A stretch of 64,000 nucleotides of DNA from Burkholderia cepacia ATCC 25416 (lineage in GTDB: Bacteria > Pseudomonadota > Gammaproteobacteria > Burkholderiales > Burkholderiaceae), in the NCBI RefSeq assembly GCF_001411495.1, contig NZ_CP012982.1, positions 2,232,001 through 2,296,000 of the forward strand. Reading direction: 5' to 3'. The notes beneath the pieces were generated by a model that saw only the letters and a program-made list of their open reading frames with translations, did no database searches and was not told the origin of the DNA. A program made the translations under genes and the position numbers. Of this stretch, positions 17,966 to 27,164 are shown in pieces; the first letter of the stretch is position 1; each line of letters begins with the position of its first letter.

Positions 17966-18181
17966 GGGCCACCGCAATTCGGCGTCCAACACAACGGATT
18001 TCATTGCTCGGAGCGAGAAGCGGGAAGCATTCCGAGGACCGAGTGCTGAATCGGATGCCTACCCCGCATGAGGCATCCGCAATCACCGTTAACCGTGAAC
18101 ATGCGCGTCACAGAGAATGCAGACCGGGATAGAGCAGACGTCATGCGAATCCCGGTCATGCCTTGTATCGGCGTCGTGCCC

Positions 18182-18281
18182 CGTCAAACCGTCTCCGGCT
18201 GCCGCACGGCCTTCGCGACATTCCGCGCCATCGCCCCATTCGCGACGAAGTAGGGCACGTCCACACGCGCGAGCGGTTGCT
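18182..18281. repeat. Right copy of the direct repeat flanking the T6SS cassette
   Basis: This is the functional 3' end of betA. It repeats the relic at 12887-12990 in the same orientation, 78 bases with three differences and then weaker similarity. The repeats enclose about 5.2 kb holding only the T6SS cargo genes. Confidence 0.88.
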
Positions 18282-19884
18282 TGCCACGAATCTTGTCCGC
18301 GATTTTCTCCGCGATCATGATCGTCGGCGCATTGAGGTTACCGGTCGTGATGATCGGCATGATCGACGCATCGACCACACGCAGCCCTTCCAGCCCGTGC
18401 ACGCGGCCTTCTTCATCGACCACCGCCATATCGTCGTAACCCATCTTGCACGAGCACGACGGATGGAACGCGGTTTCCGCGCGGGCCCGCACGAACGCGT
18501 CGAGTTCCTTGTCGGTCTTGCAATCGGCGCCCGGGTTCAGCTCGCGGCCGCGATAGCGGTCGAGCGCGGGCTGCCGCATGATTTCACGCGTCGCGCGGAT
18601 CGCATCGCGGAACTCGCGCCAGTCGAGCGCTTCGGCCATGTAGTTGAACAGGATGCTCGGATGCTGGTTCGGATCGCGCGAGCGCAGCTTCACGCGGCCG
18701 CGGCTCGGCGAGCGCATCGAGCCCACGTGCGCCTGGAAGCCGTGCATCTCGATCGCGTTCGAGCCGTTGTAGTTGATCGCCACCGGCAGGAAGTGGTACT
18801 GGATGTTCGGCCACAGGTCGTCGTCGCGCGTGCGGATGAAGCCGCCCGCCTCGAAGTGGTTGCTCGCGCCGAGGCCCGTACCGTTCAGCATCCATTCAAG
18901 GCCGATCTTCGGCTGGTTCCACCACTTCAGCGCCGGGTACAGGGAGACGGGTTCCTTGCACTCGTACTGGATGTACATCTCCAGGTGATCCTGCAGGTTC
19001 TGGCCGACGCCGGGCAGGTCGAGCACGACGGGAATGTCGAGCTCCTTCAGCCACGCGCCGGGGCCGACGCCCGAGCGCTGCAGCAGTTGCGGGGACGCGA
19101 TCGCGCCGCTGCACACGAGCACTTCGCGGCGCGCGTGCGCGGTCGCACGTTCGTTGCCGCGCAGGTACGTGACGCCCGATGCGCGCTTGCCGTCGAACAG
19201 GATGCGATCGGCGAGCGCATGCGTGACGATCTCGAGGTTCGGCCGTGCACGCGCCTGGTCGAGGTAACCGCGCGCGGTGCTCGCCCGGCGGCCCTTTGGC
19301 GTGACGGTGCGGTCCATCGGGCCGAAGCCTTCCTGCTGATAGCCGTTCAGGTCGTCGGTGCGCGGATAGCCGGCCTGCACACCCGCGTCGACCATCGCCT
19401 CGAACAGCGGGTTCACGCCCGGCTTGCTGGTCGTGACCGACACGGGGCCGCTGCCGCCGTGATAGTCGTTCGGGCCGACGTCGCGCGTCTCGGCTTTCTT
19501 GAAGTACGGCAGGCAGTCGAGATACGTCCAGTTCTCGAGACCCTTGTGCGTCGACCAGTTGTCGTAGTCGAGCGCGTTGCCGCGGATGTAGCACATCCCG
19601 TTGATCAGCGACGAGCCGCCGAGCCCCTTGCCGCGCCCGCATTCCATCCGGCGGTTGTCCATGTGCGGCTCGGGGTCGGTTTCGTACGCCCAGTTGTAGC
19701 GGCGGCCCTGCAGCGGATAGGCGAGTGCCGCCGGCATCTGCGTGCGGAAGTCGAAGCGGTAGTCGGGGCCGCCCGCTTCGAGCAGCAGCACCGTCACGTC
19801 CGGATCTTCCGTCAGGCGCGTTGCGAGCACGTTGCCCGCGGAACCCGCGCCGCAGATGATGTAGTCGTATTCGCGTGTCGTCAT
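18184..19884 (-). CDS. betA: Choline dehydrogenase
   Basis: The 566-residue GMC-family flavoenzyme oxidises choline to betaine aldehyde (and can act on the aldehyde) at the inner membrane. The N-terminal [13 protein letters not shown] (about residues 12-24) binds FAD, and [20 protein letters not shown] (about 81-100) is the GMC signature. The C-terminal HPSCSCKMG and [15 protein letters not shown] contain the catalytic His/Asn region. ATG 19884 follows AAAGGAGATTGACC. It is the last gene of betIBA, 25 bases after betB. Its 3' end coincides with the insertion boundary of the T6SS cassette, so the original downstream terminator now lies 5 kb away. Confidence 0.95.
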   Translation of the reverse strand: MTTREYDYIICGAGSAGNVLATRLTEDPDVTVLLLEAGGPDYRFDFRTQMPAALAYPLQGRRYNWAYETDPEPHMDNRRMECGRGKGLGGSSLINGMCYIRGNALDYDNWSTHKGLENWTYLDCLPYFKKAETRDVGPNDYHGGSGPVSVTTSKPGVNPLFEAMVDAGVQAGYPRTDDLNGYQQEGFGPMDRTVTPKGRRASTARGYLDQARARPNLEIVTHALADRILFDGKRASGVTYLRGNERATAHARREVLVCSGAIASPQLLQRSGVGPGAWLKELDIPVVLDLPGVGQNLQDHLEMYIQYECKEPVSLYPALKWWNQPKIGLEWMLNGTGLGASNHFEAGGFIRTRDDDLWPNIQYHFLPVAINYNGSNAIEMHGFQAHVGSMRSPSRGRVKLRSRDPNQHPSILFNYMAEALDWREFRDAIRATREIMRQPALDRYRGRELNPGADCKTDKELDAFVRARAETAFHPSCSCKMGYDDMAVVDEEGRVHGLEGLRVVDASIMPIITTGNLNAPTIMIAEKIADKIRGKQPLARVDVPYFVANGAMARNVAKAVRQPETV

Positions 19885-19909
19885 GACGGTCAATCTCCTT
19901 TCGTGATCC

Positions 19910-21379
19910 TTAAAACACCGGGTTGTAGCGGCCGAGCTCGACCTGCACCGACTTGATTCGAGTGTAGTGCTCGAGCGTCGTGATGCCGTTCTCGCGTCCG
20001 ACACCGGATTGCTTGTATCCGCCAACCGGCATCTCGGCCGGCGATTCGCCCCACGTGTTGATCCAGCAGATGCCGGCTTCGAGGCGATGGATCGTGCGGT
20101 GCGCGCGCGACAGGTTCTCCGTCACCACGCCGGCTGCGAGCCCGTAGTGCGTATCGTTCGCGCGGGCGATCACTTCGTCTTCCGATTCGAAATCGAGGAT
20201 GCTCATCACCGGCCCGAAGATTTCCTCGCGGACGATCTTCATGTCGTCGCGGCAATCGCCGAACACGGTCGGCGCGACGTACTGGCCGCCGCCGAAGTGG
20301 CCGTCTGTCAGGCGCGTGCCGCCCGCGAGCAGCTTCGCGCCTTCGGCCTTGCCGCTTTCGATGAAGCCGAGCACCTTGTCGAGCTGCGCGGCCGATACGA
20401 GCGGGCCGAAGTTGGTGTCGGCGTCGGTCGGCTTGCCCACGCGGATGCGCTTCACGCGTTCGAGCACCTTCTGCGTGAACGCGTCCTTGACCGAACGGTG
20501 CACGAACACGCGCGTGCCGTTCGTGCAGACCTGGCCCGAGCTGAAGAAGTTGGCGGTGACCGCGATGTCGGCCGCGCGGTCGAGATCCGCATCGTCGAAC
20601 ACGATCAGCGGTGACTTGCCGCCGAGTTCCATCGTCACTTCCTTCAGCGACGATGCGCCGGCGAGCGACATCACCTTCTTGCCCGTCTCGACGCCGCCGG
20701 TGAACGACACCTTCGCGATGTCCGGATGGCCCGTCAGCAGCGCGCCGACCGAGCCGTCGCCCTGCACGACGTTGAACACGCCGGCCGGCACGCCGGCTTC
20801 CGTGTAGATTTCCGCAAGCTTCAGCGCGGTGAGCGGCGTGACTTCGCTCGGCTTGAACACCATCGCGTTGCCGGCCGCGAGCGCGGGCGCCGTCTTCCAG
20901 CACGCGATCTGGATCGGGTAGTTCCATGCGCCGATGCCCGCGCACACGCCGAGCGGCTCGCGCCGCGTGTAGACGAACGATTCGGCGCGCAGCGGCACCT
21001 GCAGCCCTTCGATCGCGGTGGCGAGGCCCGCGTAGTACTCGATCACGTCCGCGCCGGTGACGATGTCGACCGCGAGCGTCTCGGCGATCGGCTTGCCCGT
21101 GTCGCGCGTTTCCAGCGCCGCGAGTTCGTCGTTGCGCTCGCGCAGCAGGTCGACCGCGCGGCGCAGGATGCGCGAGCGCTGCATCGCGGTCATCGCGGCC
21201 CATTCACGCTGGCCTTCCTGCGCGGATGCAACCGCGCGATCGACGTCGGCCGCGCTGGCCTGCTGCACCTGCGCGAGCAGTTCGCCGGTGGCGGGATCGA
21301 AGGTGTCGAAAGTCTTGCCGCTCGTGGCGTCGACGTAACCGCCACCGATGTAGAGGCGCTGCAAACCGAATACGGACAT
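19910..21379 (-). CDS. betB: Betaine aldehyde dehydrogenase
   Basis: The 489-residue NAD(P)-dependent aldehyde dehydrogenase converts betaine aldehyde to glycine betaine. I chose ATG 21379, preceded by AAGGAGATCC, because it gives the standard BetB length; the open frame extends further upstream only as an Arg-rich shadow. Landmarks are the MELGGKSP motif with the general-base Glu (about residue 250) and the [11 protein letters not shown] motif with the catalytic Cys (about 285). It sits between betI and betA in a compact operon on the reverse strand. Confidence 0.96.
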   Translation of the reverse strand: MSVFGLQRLYIGGGYVDATSGKTFDTFDPATGELLAQVQQASAADVDRAVASAQEGQREWAAMTAMQRSRILRRAVDLLRERNDELAALETRDTGKPIAETLAVDIVTGADVIEYYAGLATAIEGLQVPLRAESFVYTRREPLGVCAGIGAWNYPIQIACWKTAPALAAGNAMVFKPSEVTPLTALKLAEIYTEAGVPAGVFNVVQGDGSVGALLTGHPDIAKVSFTGGVETGKKVMSLAGASSLKEVTMELGGKSPLIVFDDADLDRAADIAVTANFFSSGQVCTNGTRVFVHRSVKDAFTQKVLERVKRIRVGKPTDADTNFGPLVSAAQLDKVLGFIESGKAEGAKLLAGGTRLTDGHFGGGQYVAPTVFGDCRDDMKIVREEIFGPVMSILDFESEDEVIARANDTHYGLAAGVVTENLSRAHRTIHRLEAGICWINTWGESPAEMPVGGYKQSGVGRENGITTLEHYTRIKSVQVELGRYNPVF

Positions 21380-21411
21380 GAGGATCTCCTTGAGGGCGAC
21401 TGCGTCGCGCG

Positions 21412-21996
21412 TCAGTCGGACGCGAGCAGCAGGTCGATGTAATCGTGGGCGAGCTTCAATGCAGCCCGGGTGTCGATCGGGCCGCCGGCGAGTGCGCCGC
21501 GCAGCCACAGGCCGTCGATCAGCGCGGCGAGGCCGCCGGCGGCCTCGCGCGCCTGCGTGCGGGGCAACGCCTTCGCGAATTCCGCGCACAGGTTCGAATG
21601 GAGGCGCCGCGTGTTGACGTGCTGCAGGCGCTTGAGCATCGGGTCGTGCATGCTCTGCGACCAGAACGCGAGCCACGTCTTCATGACGGGCGCGCTCACC
21701 TGTGTGTCGTCGAAGTTCGCGGCGACGATCGCGCGCAGCCGCGAGCGCGGGTCCTTGCGTGCCGCCACGCGGCGGCGCGTGGTGGCCGACCACAGGTCGC
21801 GCAGCACGTGCCGCATCGTCGCTTCGAGCAGGCCGTCCTTGTCGCCGAAGTAGTGGCTGACGATGCCCGTCGAGATGTTCGCGCGCTGCGCGACGGACGC
21901 GAGCGTCGTGCCGGGCAGGCCCGCTTCGTCGATCGAACGCAGCGTGGCGTCGATCAACTGTGCGCGGCGAATCTCCCGCATTCCGACTTTCGGCAT
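21412..21996 (-). CDS. betI: TetR-family repressor of choline oxidation
   Basis: The 194-residue regulator has an N-terminal HTH (about residues 30-50: [20 protein letters not shown]) typical of BetI, and the length matches the family. BetI represses the bet operon and releases DNA when choline is present. It is first in betIBA, with 32 bases to betB. A palindrome that fits the BetI site lies about 60 bases upstream (22055-22068). Confidence 0.93.
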   Translation of the reverse strand: MPKVGMREIRRAQLIDATLRSIDEAGLPGTTLASVAQRANISTGIVSHYFGDKDGLLEATMRHVLRDLWSATTRRRVAARKDPRSRLRAIVAANFDDTQVSAPVMKTWLAFWSQSMHDPMLKRLQHVNTRRLHSNLCAEFAKALPRTQAREAAGGLAALIDGLWLRGALAGGPIDTRAALKLAHDYIDLLLASD

Positions 21997-22054
21997 CGCG
22001 ACTCCCTTCGCCCGGACGGGCCGTCCATGGAAGTCGAGAGCTTAGCGGTTTTTT

Positions 22055-22068
22055 ATTGATCGTTCAAT
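22055..22068. promoter_or_regulatory. Putative BetI operator
   Basis: The perfect inverted repeat ATTGA-TCGT-TCAAT lies 59 bases before betI. It resembles the ATTGAAC-type palindromes bound by BetI in other bacteria, from memory. Its position supports autoregulation of betIBA. Confidence 0.6.
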
Positions 22069-22080
22069 CAACAAAAAATC

Positions 22081-22715
22081 GGGGTCTGACGGTGACGGCG
22101 GGTGCCGGGCAGACGAAAGGGCAGTCGGCCGTGCGTTGTGCAGGTGCGGAAAAATAATCGAAAGATGGTTAAGAAAACAGAAGTTTGTTTAAAACGCTTT
22201 CTGAAGTCGGCGATCAATCCGGTTAATCGTTACGGGTGTCGAAGCGATTACGGAATGAAAGAATATTGAGCTATGTGATATTCGGTGAAATATGGAAGGC
22301 GGTCGAAGAAACGACGTCACGTTTCATTCATGAAAATTCGTTTTAAATAGGCGAATAAAACGGTTCAAGCTATTGAATTTAAATGAATATCGCATGATAA
22401 TGAGGGATTCGAACGGCGCTCCGCAAACGATTGCGATCACCCTCGAAAGGATTCCGCTTACCATAAAAAATGGCGGAATAATTTGAAGCGGCGGTATTTC
22501 CTGACAGAGTAGAGGGTATCGTTGGAATGACTTGAGTCAGTAATATTGTCCGTATTAGTATGGCGCCGCACTACGAGGAATGAATCGATGCAGCCGGTAT
22601 TGCCGCGGTGCATTGGCCAATCGCGCGATTCGGATTGAGCGCGAAAACCGGCGCAGCCATTGCGCACCTGCAGCATGCCGCGACGTCGAGACGCCGCATC
22701 CACCGGAGAACGACG
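22081..22715. other. AT-rich control region between betI and rhlA
   Basis: About 630 bases between divergent operons, clearly richer in A/T than the genes on either side, especially 22140-22400. It must carry the rhlA promoter. A 7-base inverted repeat (ATTCCGC/GCGGAAT, 22451-22479) with an inner CCAT/ATGG pair lies about 240 bases before rhlA. I see no convincing gene. Confidence 0.5.
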
Positions 22716-23618
22716 ATGCTGACCGAAAAACACGTGGTCCCGCTACCGAATGGTCTGAAGGTCTACGTCGAACGGAACGTGTTCGACCCGGCGTTCGACA
22801 CGGCGATGCTCGTCAACGGCGCGCTCGCGACGACCGCGTCGTTCGGGCAGACCGTCCAGTATCTCGGCGAGCGGATGAACACGATCTGCTTCGACCTGCC
22901 GTACGCGGGGCAGTCGCGCCAGCACAACCCGGGCTGCTTCATCCTGACGAAAGACGACGAAGCCGCGATCCTGCAGTACCTGGTCGAGCGTTTCGCGCCG
23001 GCCTACCTCGTGTCGGTGTCGTGGGGCGGCGTGGCGTCGCTGTTCGCGCTCGCACGCGGCTGCCCGAGCGTGCGGCGCGCGGCGATCTGCTCGTTCTCGC
23101 CGTTCCTGAACGACGCGATGGTCGACTACGTGACGCGCGCCCGCGACCACATCGCGGCCGGCGAGAACCTGAAGGCCGCGCAGTTGCTGAACGACACCGT
23201 CGGCCGCTACCTGCCGCGCATCATGAAGCTGTACAACTACCGCTATCTCACGCGCCTGCCGCGCGACGAGCAGGACCAGGTCGCGTTCCACGTCGACCAG
23301 ATCCTGTCGCTGCAGCCCGAGCGCTACCTCAGCGAGTTCTCGAACATCGGCTGCGAGCTCCTGTTCCTGAACGGCGAGCGTGACGAATACACGACGCCCG
23401 CCGACGTGCGCCAGCTCGGCGCGCACGTGCCGCGCGCGCGGTTCGCGACGGTGCCGGACGCCGGCCACTTCCTCGACATCGAAGGCCGCGCGCAGCGCGA
23501 ATACACGCGTGCGGCGCTGCTCGACTTTTTCTGCGGCGAGTCGTCGCTCGCCGCCGGCATCGCGCTCGCCGCCGCGCAGGCGTGCGTGCCCGCGCCGATG
23601 CACGCGTTGTCGTCGTGA
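22716..23618 (+). CDS. rhlA: Rhamnolipid lipid-moiety synthase (HAA synthase)
   Basis: The 300-residue alpha/beta hydrolase-fold enzyme starts at ATG 22716 after CCGGAGAAC. RhlA joins two 3-hydroxyacyl groups into 3-(3-hydroxyalkanoyloxy)alkanoate, the lipid part of rhamnolipids. Ser102 in VSVSWGG, Asp223 in GERDEY and His251 in PDAGH fall at the positions of the Pseudomonas catalytic triad. Length is close to the Pseudomonas enzyme (295). The extra C-terminal tail of about 20 residues is Ala-rich. It is first in an operon with the methyltransferase-like gene, rhlB and rhlC. Confidence 0.93.
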   Translation: MLTEKHVVPLPNGLKVYVERNVFDPAFDTAMLVNGALATTASFGQTVQYLGERMNTICFDLPYAGQSRQHNPGCFILTKDDEAAILQYLVERFAPAYLVSVSWGGVASLFALARGCPSVRRAAICSFSPFLNDAMVDYVTRARDHIAAGENLKAAQLLNDTVGRYLPRIMKLYNYRYLTRLPRDEQDQVAFHVDQILSLQPERYLSEFSNIGCELLFLNGERDEYTTPADVRQLGAHVPRARFATVPDAGHFLDIEGRAQREYTRAALLDFFCGESSLAAGIALAAAQACVPAPMHALSS

Positions 23619-23685
23619 CGCCGCGCGCCGTGCGTCCGGTACGCAGCGCGCATCCGAATTCCCATCCCAACGAGGCAGGCCAGCC

Positions 23686-24255
23686 GTGAATATCGTTCAG
23701 ACCATCGCCATCGTCGTTCCGTGGGCCGCGTGGCTCGCCTACTGGATCGCCACTTCGCAAGGCGTGAAGGCGACCGTGCGCAAGGAAGCGTCGCGCTCGC
23801 GCACGCTGCAGTCGATTCCGCTGATCGTCGGCGGCGCGCTGATCATCCTGCCCGATCCGTCGTGGCAGGCGCTCGTGCCCGACTGGCAGCGTTTCGGACT
23901 GCAGGCGCAGTGCGGGCTCGCGGTGCTGGTCGCGGGCCTGCTGTTCTCGGTGTGGGCGCGGCTGCATCTCGGCACGAACTGGAGCGTGTCGGTCACGCTG
24001 AAGGAAGACCATGAACTCGTGCGCACCGGGCCATACGCGCTCGTGCGTCACCCGATCTATACGGGCTGCCTGATCGCGCTCGTCGGCGCCGCGCTGATCG
24101 GCGGCGAATGGCGCGGCGCGATCGGCGTGCTGCTCGTGTTCGCGTCGCTCGCGTACAAGGTGCGCGTCGAGGAAAGCTGGCTGACCGGGTATTTCGGGCC
24201 GGCATACACGCAGTACCGCCGCGAGGTCGCGGCGCTGATTCCCGGCTTCTACTGA
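23686..24255 (+). CDS. Isoprenylcysteine carboxyl methyltransferase-like membrane enzyme
   Basis: The 189-residue integral membrane protein starts at GTG 23686 (GAGGC upstream), the first start that places a membrane helix at the N terminus. Helices lie at about residues 3-23, 43-56, 77-93 and 128-157. The ICMT/phospholipid-methyltransferase signature is complete: RTGPYALVRHPIYTG (113-127) and the paired Glu162-Glu163 followed by a FGPAYTQY segment. Such enzymes use S-adenosylmethionine to methylate a membrane lipid or a prenyl-protein carboxylate. Lying between rhlA and rhlB, it may methylate the carboxylate of the rhamnolipid or its HAA precursor. That role is inference. It is 17 bases from rhlB. 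Confidence 0.85.
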   Translation: MNIVQTIAIVVPWAAWLAYWIATSQGVKATVRKEASRSRTLQSIPLIVGGALIILPDPSWQALVPDWQRFGLQAQCGLAVLVAGLLFSVWARLHLGTNWSVSVTLKEDHELVRTGPYALVRHPIYTGCLIALVGAALIGGEWRGAIGVLLVFASLAYKVRVEESWLTGYFGPAYTQYRREVAALIPGFY

Positions 24256-24272
24256 TCCCCGCGAGGCGCGCG

Positions 24273-25556
24273 ATGGCGAAGATGATCGTGACCGCGATCG
24301 GCTCGGCGGGCGACGTGCATCCGCTGCTCGGCGTCGCGCGCACGCTCGCGGCGCGCGGCCACGACGTCGTGTTCTGCACGCACGCGCCGTTCGAGGCGGC
24401 CGTGCGCCATTGCGGGTTCGAATTCGTGCCGATCGGCACCGCGGCCGAATACGAGGCCGCGATGGCGAACCCCGCGCTGTGGGATTCGCGCACGTCGTTT
24501 CGCACGCTGTGGCAGGTGATCGCACCGACGCTGCGCCCGCACTACGACGCGCTGCGTGCGCTGGCCGACGGCGACACGGTGCTCGTCGGCACGCTGTGGG
24601 CGTTCTCCGCGCGCTTCATGCAGGAGCTGCACGGCACGCCGTACGTGTCGGTGCAGGTGTCGCCGTCGACGCTGCTGTCCGCGCATGCGCCGCCGACCCA
24701 CCCGCGCCTGACGATTCCCGCGCGTTGGCCGCTGCCCGTGAAGGCGGCGCTGATGACGCTGATCGAGCGCCAGGTGCTCGATCGCACATGCGGCCCCGCG
24801 CTCAACGCGGTGCGCCGCGATCTCGGGCTCGCGCCCGCGCGGCGCGTGCTGGGCCGCTGGCTGCATTCCACCGACGGCGTGCTGTGCCTGTTTCCCGGCT
24901 GGTTCGCGCCGCCGCAGCCGGACTGGCCGTCGAATCATCTGCAAAGCGGTTTTCCGTTGTTCAACGATATTGCGACTCCCGACGACGATGTGGCACTCGA
25001 TGCGTTTCTCGCGGCCGGCGAACCCCCGGTCGTGTTCACGGCCGGTTCGACACGCGTCGATCACGCGGCCTACGCGCGCGCGGTGGCGGACGCGCTGCGC
25101 GCGACCGGCGCGCGCGGGATCCTGCTGACGCCGCACGATGCGGCGCCGGACGGCGACTGTTTGCTCGTGCGCCGCTTCGTGCCGATGCGCACGCTGCTGC
25201 CGCGCTGCCGCGCGCTCGTGCATCACGGCGGGATCGGCACGGCGGCGCTCGCGTTCGAAGCCGGGATCGCGCAGGTCGTCACGCCGTTCGCGCACGACCA
25301 GTTCGACAACGCGCAACGGGTTGCCGCGAGCGGCTGCGGCGTGCGGGCCGACGGCCCGATCGACGGTGCGCGGCTCGGCGCGGCGCTCGCGCGCGTGCTC
25401 GGCGAGCCCGCGTTTGCGGCGCACGCGGCGCGTACACGCGCACGGCTGGCGGCCGAGCGGGACGGCTGCGACGCCGCCGCCGATTTCATCGAACGGTTCG
25501 CGCCGCCGCGCGGGCGGCCAGCCGCACGGCCCGAAGCCGCGGTGGCCGGCGCATGA
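24273..25556 (+). CDS. rhlB: Rhamnosyltransferase 1, catalytic subunit
   Basis: The 427-residue GT1-family glycosyltransferase starts at ATG 24273 and matches the Pseudomonas RhlB length (426). The N-terminal TAIGSAGDVHPLLGVARTL is the acceptor-domain signature, and HHGGIGTAALA (about residues 318-328) with PFAHDQFDNA (about 337-346) forms the sugar-nucleotide site. It transfers rhamnose from dTDP-L-rhamnose to the HAA lipid, giving mono-rhamnolipid. Together with rhlA it makes this a functional rhl locus. It overlaps the next gene by four bases. Confidence 0.92.
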   Translation: MAKMIVTAIGSAGDVHPLLGVARTLAARGHDVVFCTHAPFEAAVRHCGFEFVPIGTAAEYEAAMANPALWDSRTSFRTLWQVIAPTLRPHYDALRALADGDTVLVGTLWAFSARFMQELHGTPYVSVQVSPSTLLSAHAPPTHPRLTIPARWPLPVKAALMTLIERQVLDRTCGPALNAVRRDLGLAPARRVLGRWLHSTDGVLCLFPGWFAPPQPDWPSNHLQSGFPLFNDIATPDDDVALDAFLAAGEPPVVFTAGSTRVDHAAYARAVADALRATGARGILLTPHDAAPDGDCLLVRRFVPMRTLLPRCRALVHHGGIGTAALAFEAGIAQVVTPFAHDQFDNAQRVAASGCGVRADGPIDGARLGAALARVLGEPAFAAHAARTRARLAAERDGCDAAADFIERFAPPRGRPAARPEAAVAGA

Positions 25557-27154
25557 GCACCGCGTCGCCGCTTCACGACGGGCCCGTCGCGGCGTCTGCG
25601 TTCGATGCGCCGGCCCCGGCGTCGGAACCGGCCGCGCAACCGGTGCGCGGCATCCGGCTCGCGCTGCTGACGTTCGCGCTGTCGCTCGCGACCTTCATCG
25701 AGGTGCTCGACTCGACCGTGACGAACGTCGCGGTGCCGGCGATCTCCGGCAGTCTCGGCGTATCGAACAGCCAGGGCACGTGGGTGATCAGTTCGTATTC
25801 GGTCGCGGCCGCGATCGCGGTGCCGCTGACGGGCTGGCTCGCGCGCCGCGTCGGCGAATTGCGGTTGTTCGTCGGCGCGGTGCTGCTGTTCACGCTGACG
25901 TCGCTGCTGTGCGGGCTCGCGCGCGACCTGCACGTGCTCGTGATCTGCCGCGCGCTGCAGGGGCTGTGCTCGGGGCCGATGGTGCCGCTGTCGCAGACGA
26001 TCCTGCTGCGCACGTTCCCGCCGGACAAGCGCACGATCGCGCTCGCACTGTGGGCGATGACGGTGCTGCTCGCGCCGATCTTCGGGCCGGTGGTCGGCGG
26101 CTGGATTGTCGACAACTTCTCGTGGCCGTGGATCTTCCTGATCAACCTGCCGATCGGGCTGTTCTCGTTCGCGGTCTGCACCGCGATGCTGCGCCCCGAC
26201 GCGCAACGCGGCACGGCCGGCCCGATCGACGTGCCGGGCATCGTGCTGCTCGTGATCGGCGTCGGCTCGCTGCAGGCGATGCTCGATCTCGGCCATGATC
26301 GCGGCTGGTTCGGTTCGCCGCTGATCGTCACGCTGGCGGTGGTCGCGGGGCTCGCGATCGTGTCGCTGCTGATCTGGGAGGCGGGCGAGGCGCATCCCGT
26401 CGTCGACCTGAGCCTGTTCCGCGATCGCACGTTCTCGTTCTGCGTGCTGATCATCTCGCTCGGGATGATGAGCTTCTCGGTGGTCGGCGTCGTGTTTCCG
26501 CTGTGGATGCAGGCCGTGATGGGCTACAACGCGTTTCACGCGGGGCTCGCGACGGCGTCGCTCGGCGTGCTCGCGCTGGTGTTCTCGATTCTCGTCGGGA
26601 TCCACGCGCACCGCTTCGACGCGCGCGTGCTCGCGACCTTCGGCTTCCTCGTGTTCGCGGCCGTGCTCGCGTGGGATGCGCATTTCACGCTGAAGATGAC
26701 GTTCGCGCAGATCGCCGCGCCGGGGCTGATCCAGGGGATCGGGCTGCCGTGCTTCTTCATTCCGCTGACGGCCGCGACGCTGTCGCGCATTCCGGACGAC
26801 AGGCTCGCCGCCGCGTCGAGCCTGTCGAACTTCCTGCGCACGCTGTCGGCCGCGTTCGGCACCGCGATGAGCGTGACGCTGTGGGACAACCGCGCGACCT
26901 ATCACTACGACGTCGTGTCGCAATCCGTCACGCACGCATCGGCGAACACGCAGCGCTTCGTGCACACGCTGAACGCGATGGGCGTGGACGGCGTACGCGA
27001 GCTGACGACGCTGCACCAGGTCGTGATGCAGCAGGCCTACATGATGGCGACCAACGACATGTTCTGGATGGCGAGCATGACGTGTCTCGCACTCGCGGCG
27101 ATGATGTGGCTGACGCGGCCGAAGCGTGGCGCGGCCGCGTCGTTCGGGCATTGA
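25553..27154 (+). CDS. DHA2-family MFS exporter (EmrB-like) of the rhl operon
   Basis: The 533-residue protein has fourteen predicted helices, as in EmrB/QacA (DHA2) transporters. Its soluble N-terminal tail is Ala/Pro-rich, about 35 residues. The family segment FIEVLDSTVTNVAVPAISG (about residues 46-64), GWLARRVGELR (motif A) and IFGPVVGGWIVDN (motif C) are intact. It forms a tripartite export system with the outer-membrane and HlyD-family genes further down the operon. Export of mono- or di-rhamnolipid is the obvious proposal from context. The start overlaps the rhlB stop (ATGA). Confidence 0.88.
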   Translation: MSTASPLHDGPVAASAFDAPAPASEPAAQPVRGIRLALLTFALSLATFIEVLDSTVTNVAVPAISGSLGVSNSQGTWVISSYSVAAAIAVPLTGWLARRVGELRLFVGAVLLFTLTSLLCGLARDLHVLVICRALQGLCSGPMVPLSQTILLRTFPPDKRTIALALWAMTVLLAPIFGPVVGGWIVDNFSWPWIFLINLPIGLFSFAVCTAMLRPDAQRGTAGPIDVPGIVLLVIGVGSLQAMLDLGHDRGWFGSPLIVTLAVVAGLAIVSLLIWEAGEAHPVVDLSLFRDRTFSFCVLIISLGMMSFSVVGVVFPLWMQAVMGYNAFHAGLATASLGVLALVFSILVGIHAHRFDARVLATFGFLVFAAVLAWDAHFTLKMTFAQIAAPGLIQGIGLPCFFIPLTAATLSRIPDDRLAAASSLSNFLRTLSAAFGTAMSVTLWDNRATYHYDVVSQSVTHASANTQRFVHTLNAMGVDGVRELTTLHQVVMQQAYMMATNDMFWMASMTCLALAAMMWLTRPKRGAAASFGH

Positions 27155-27164
27155 GGAGAGGAAC

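Noticed and set aside
22458..22733. 91-codon frame on the reverse strand upstream of rhlA
   Set aside because: No ribosome site or recognisable domain, overlaps the rhlA start and lies in a control region.
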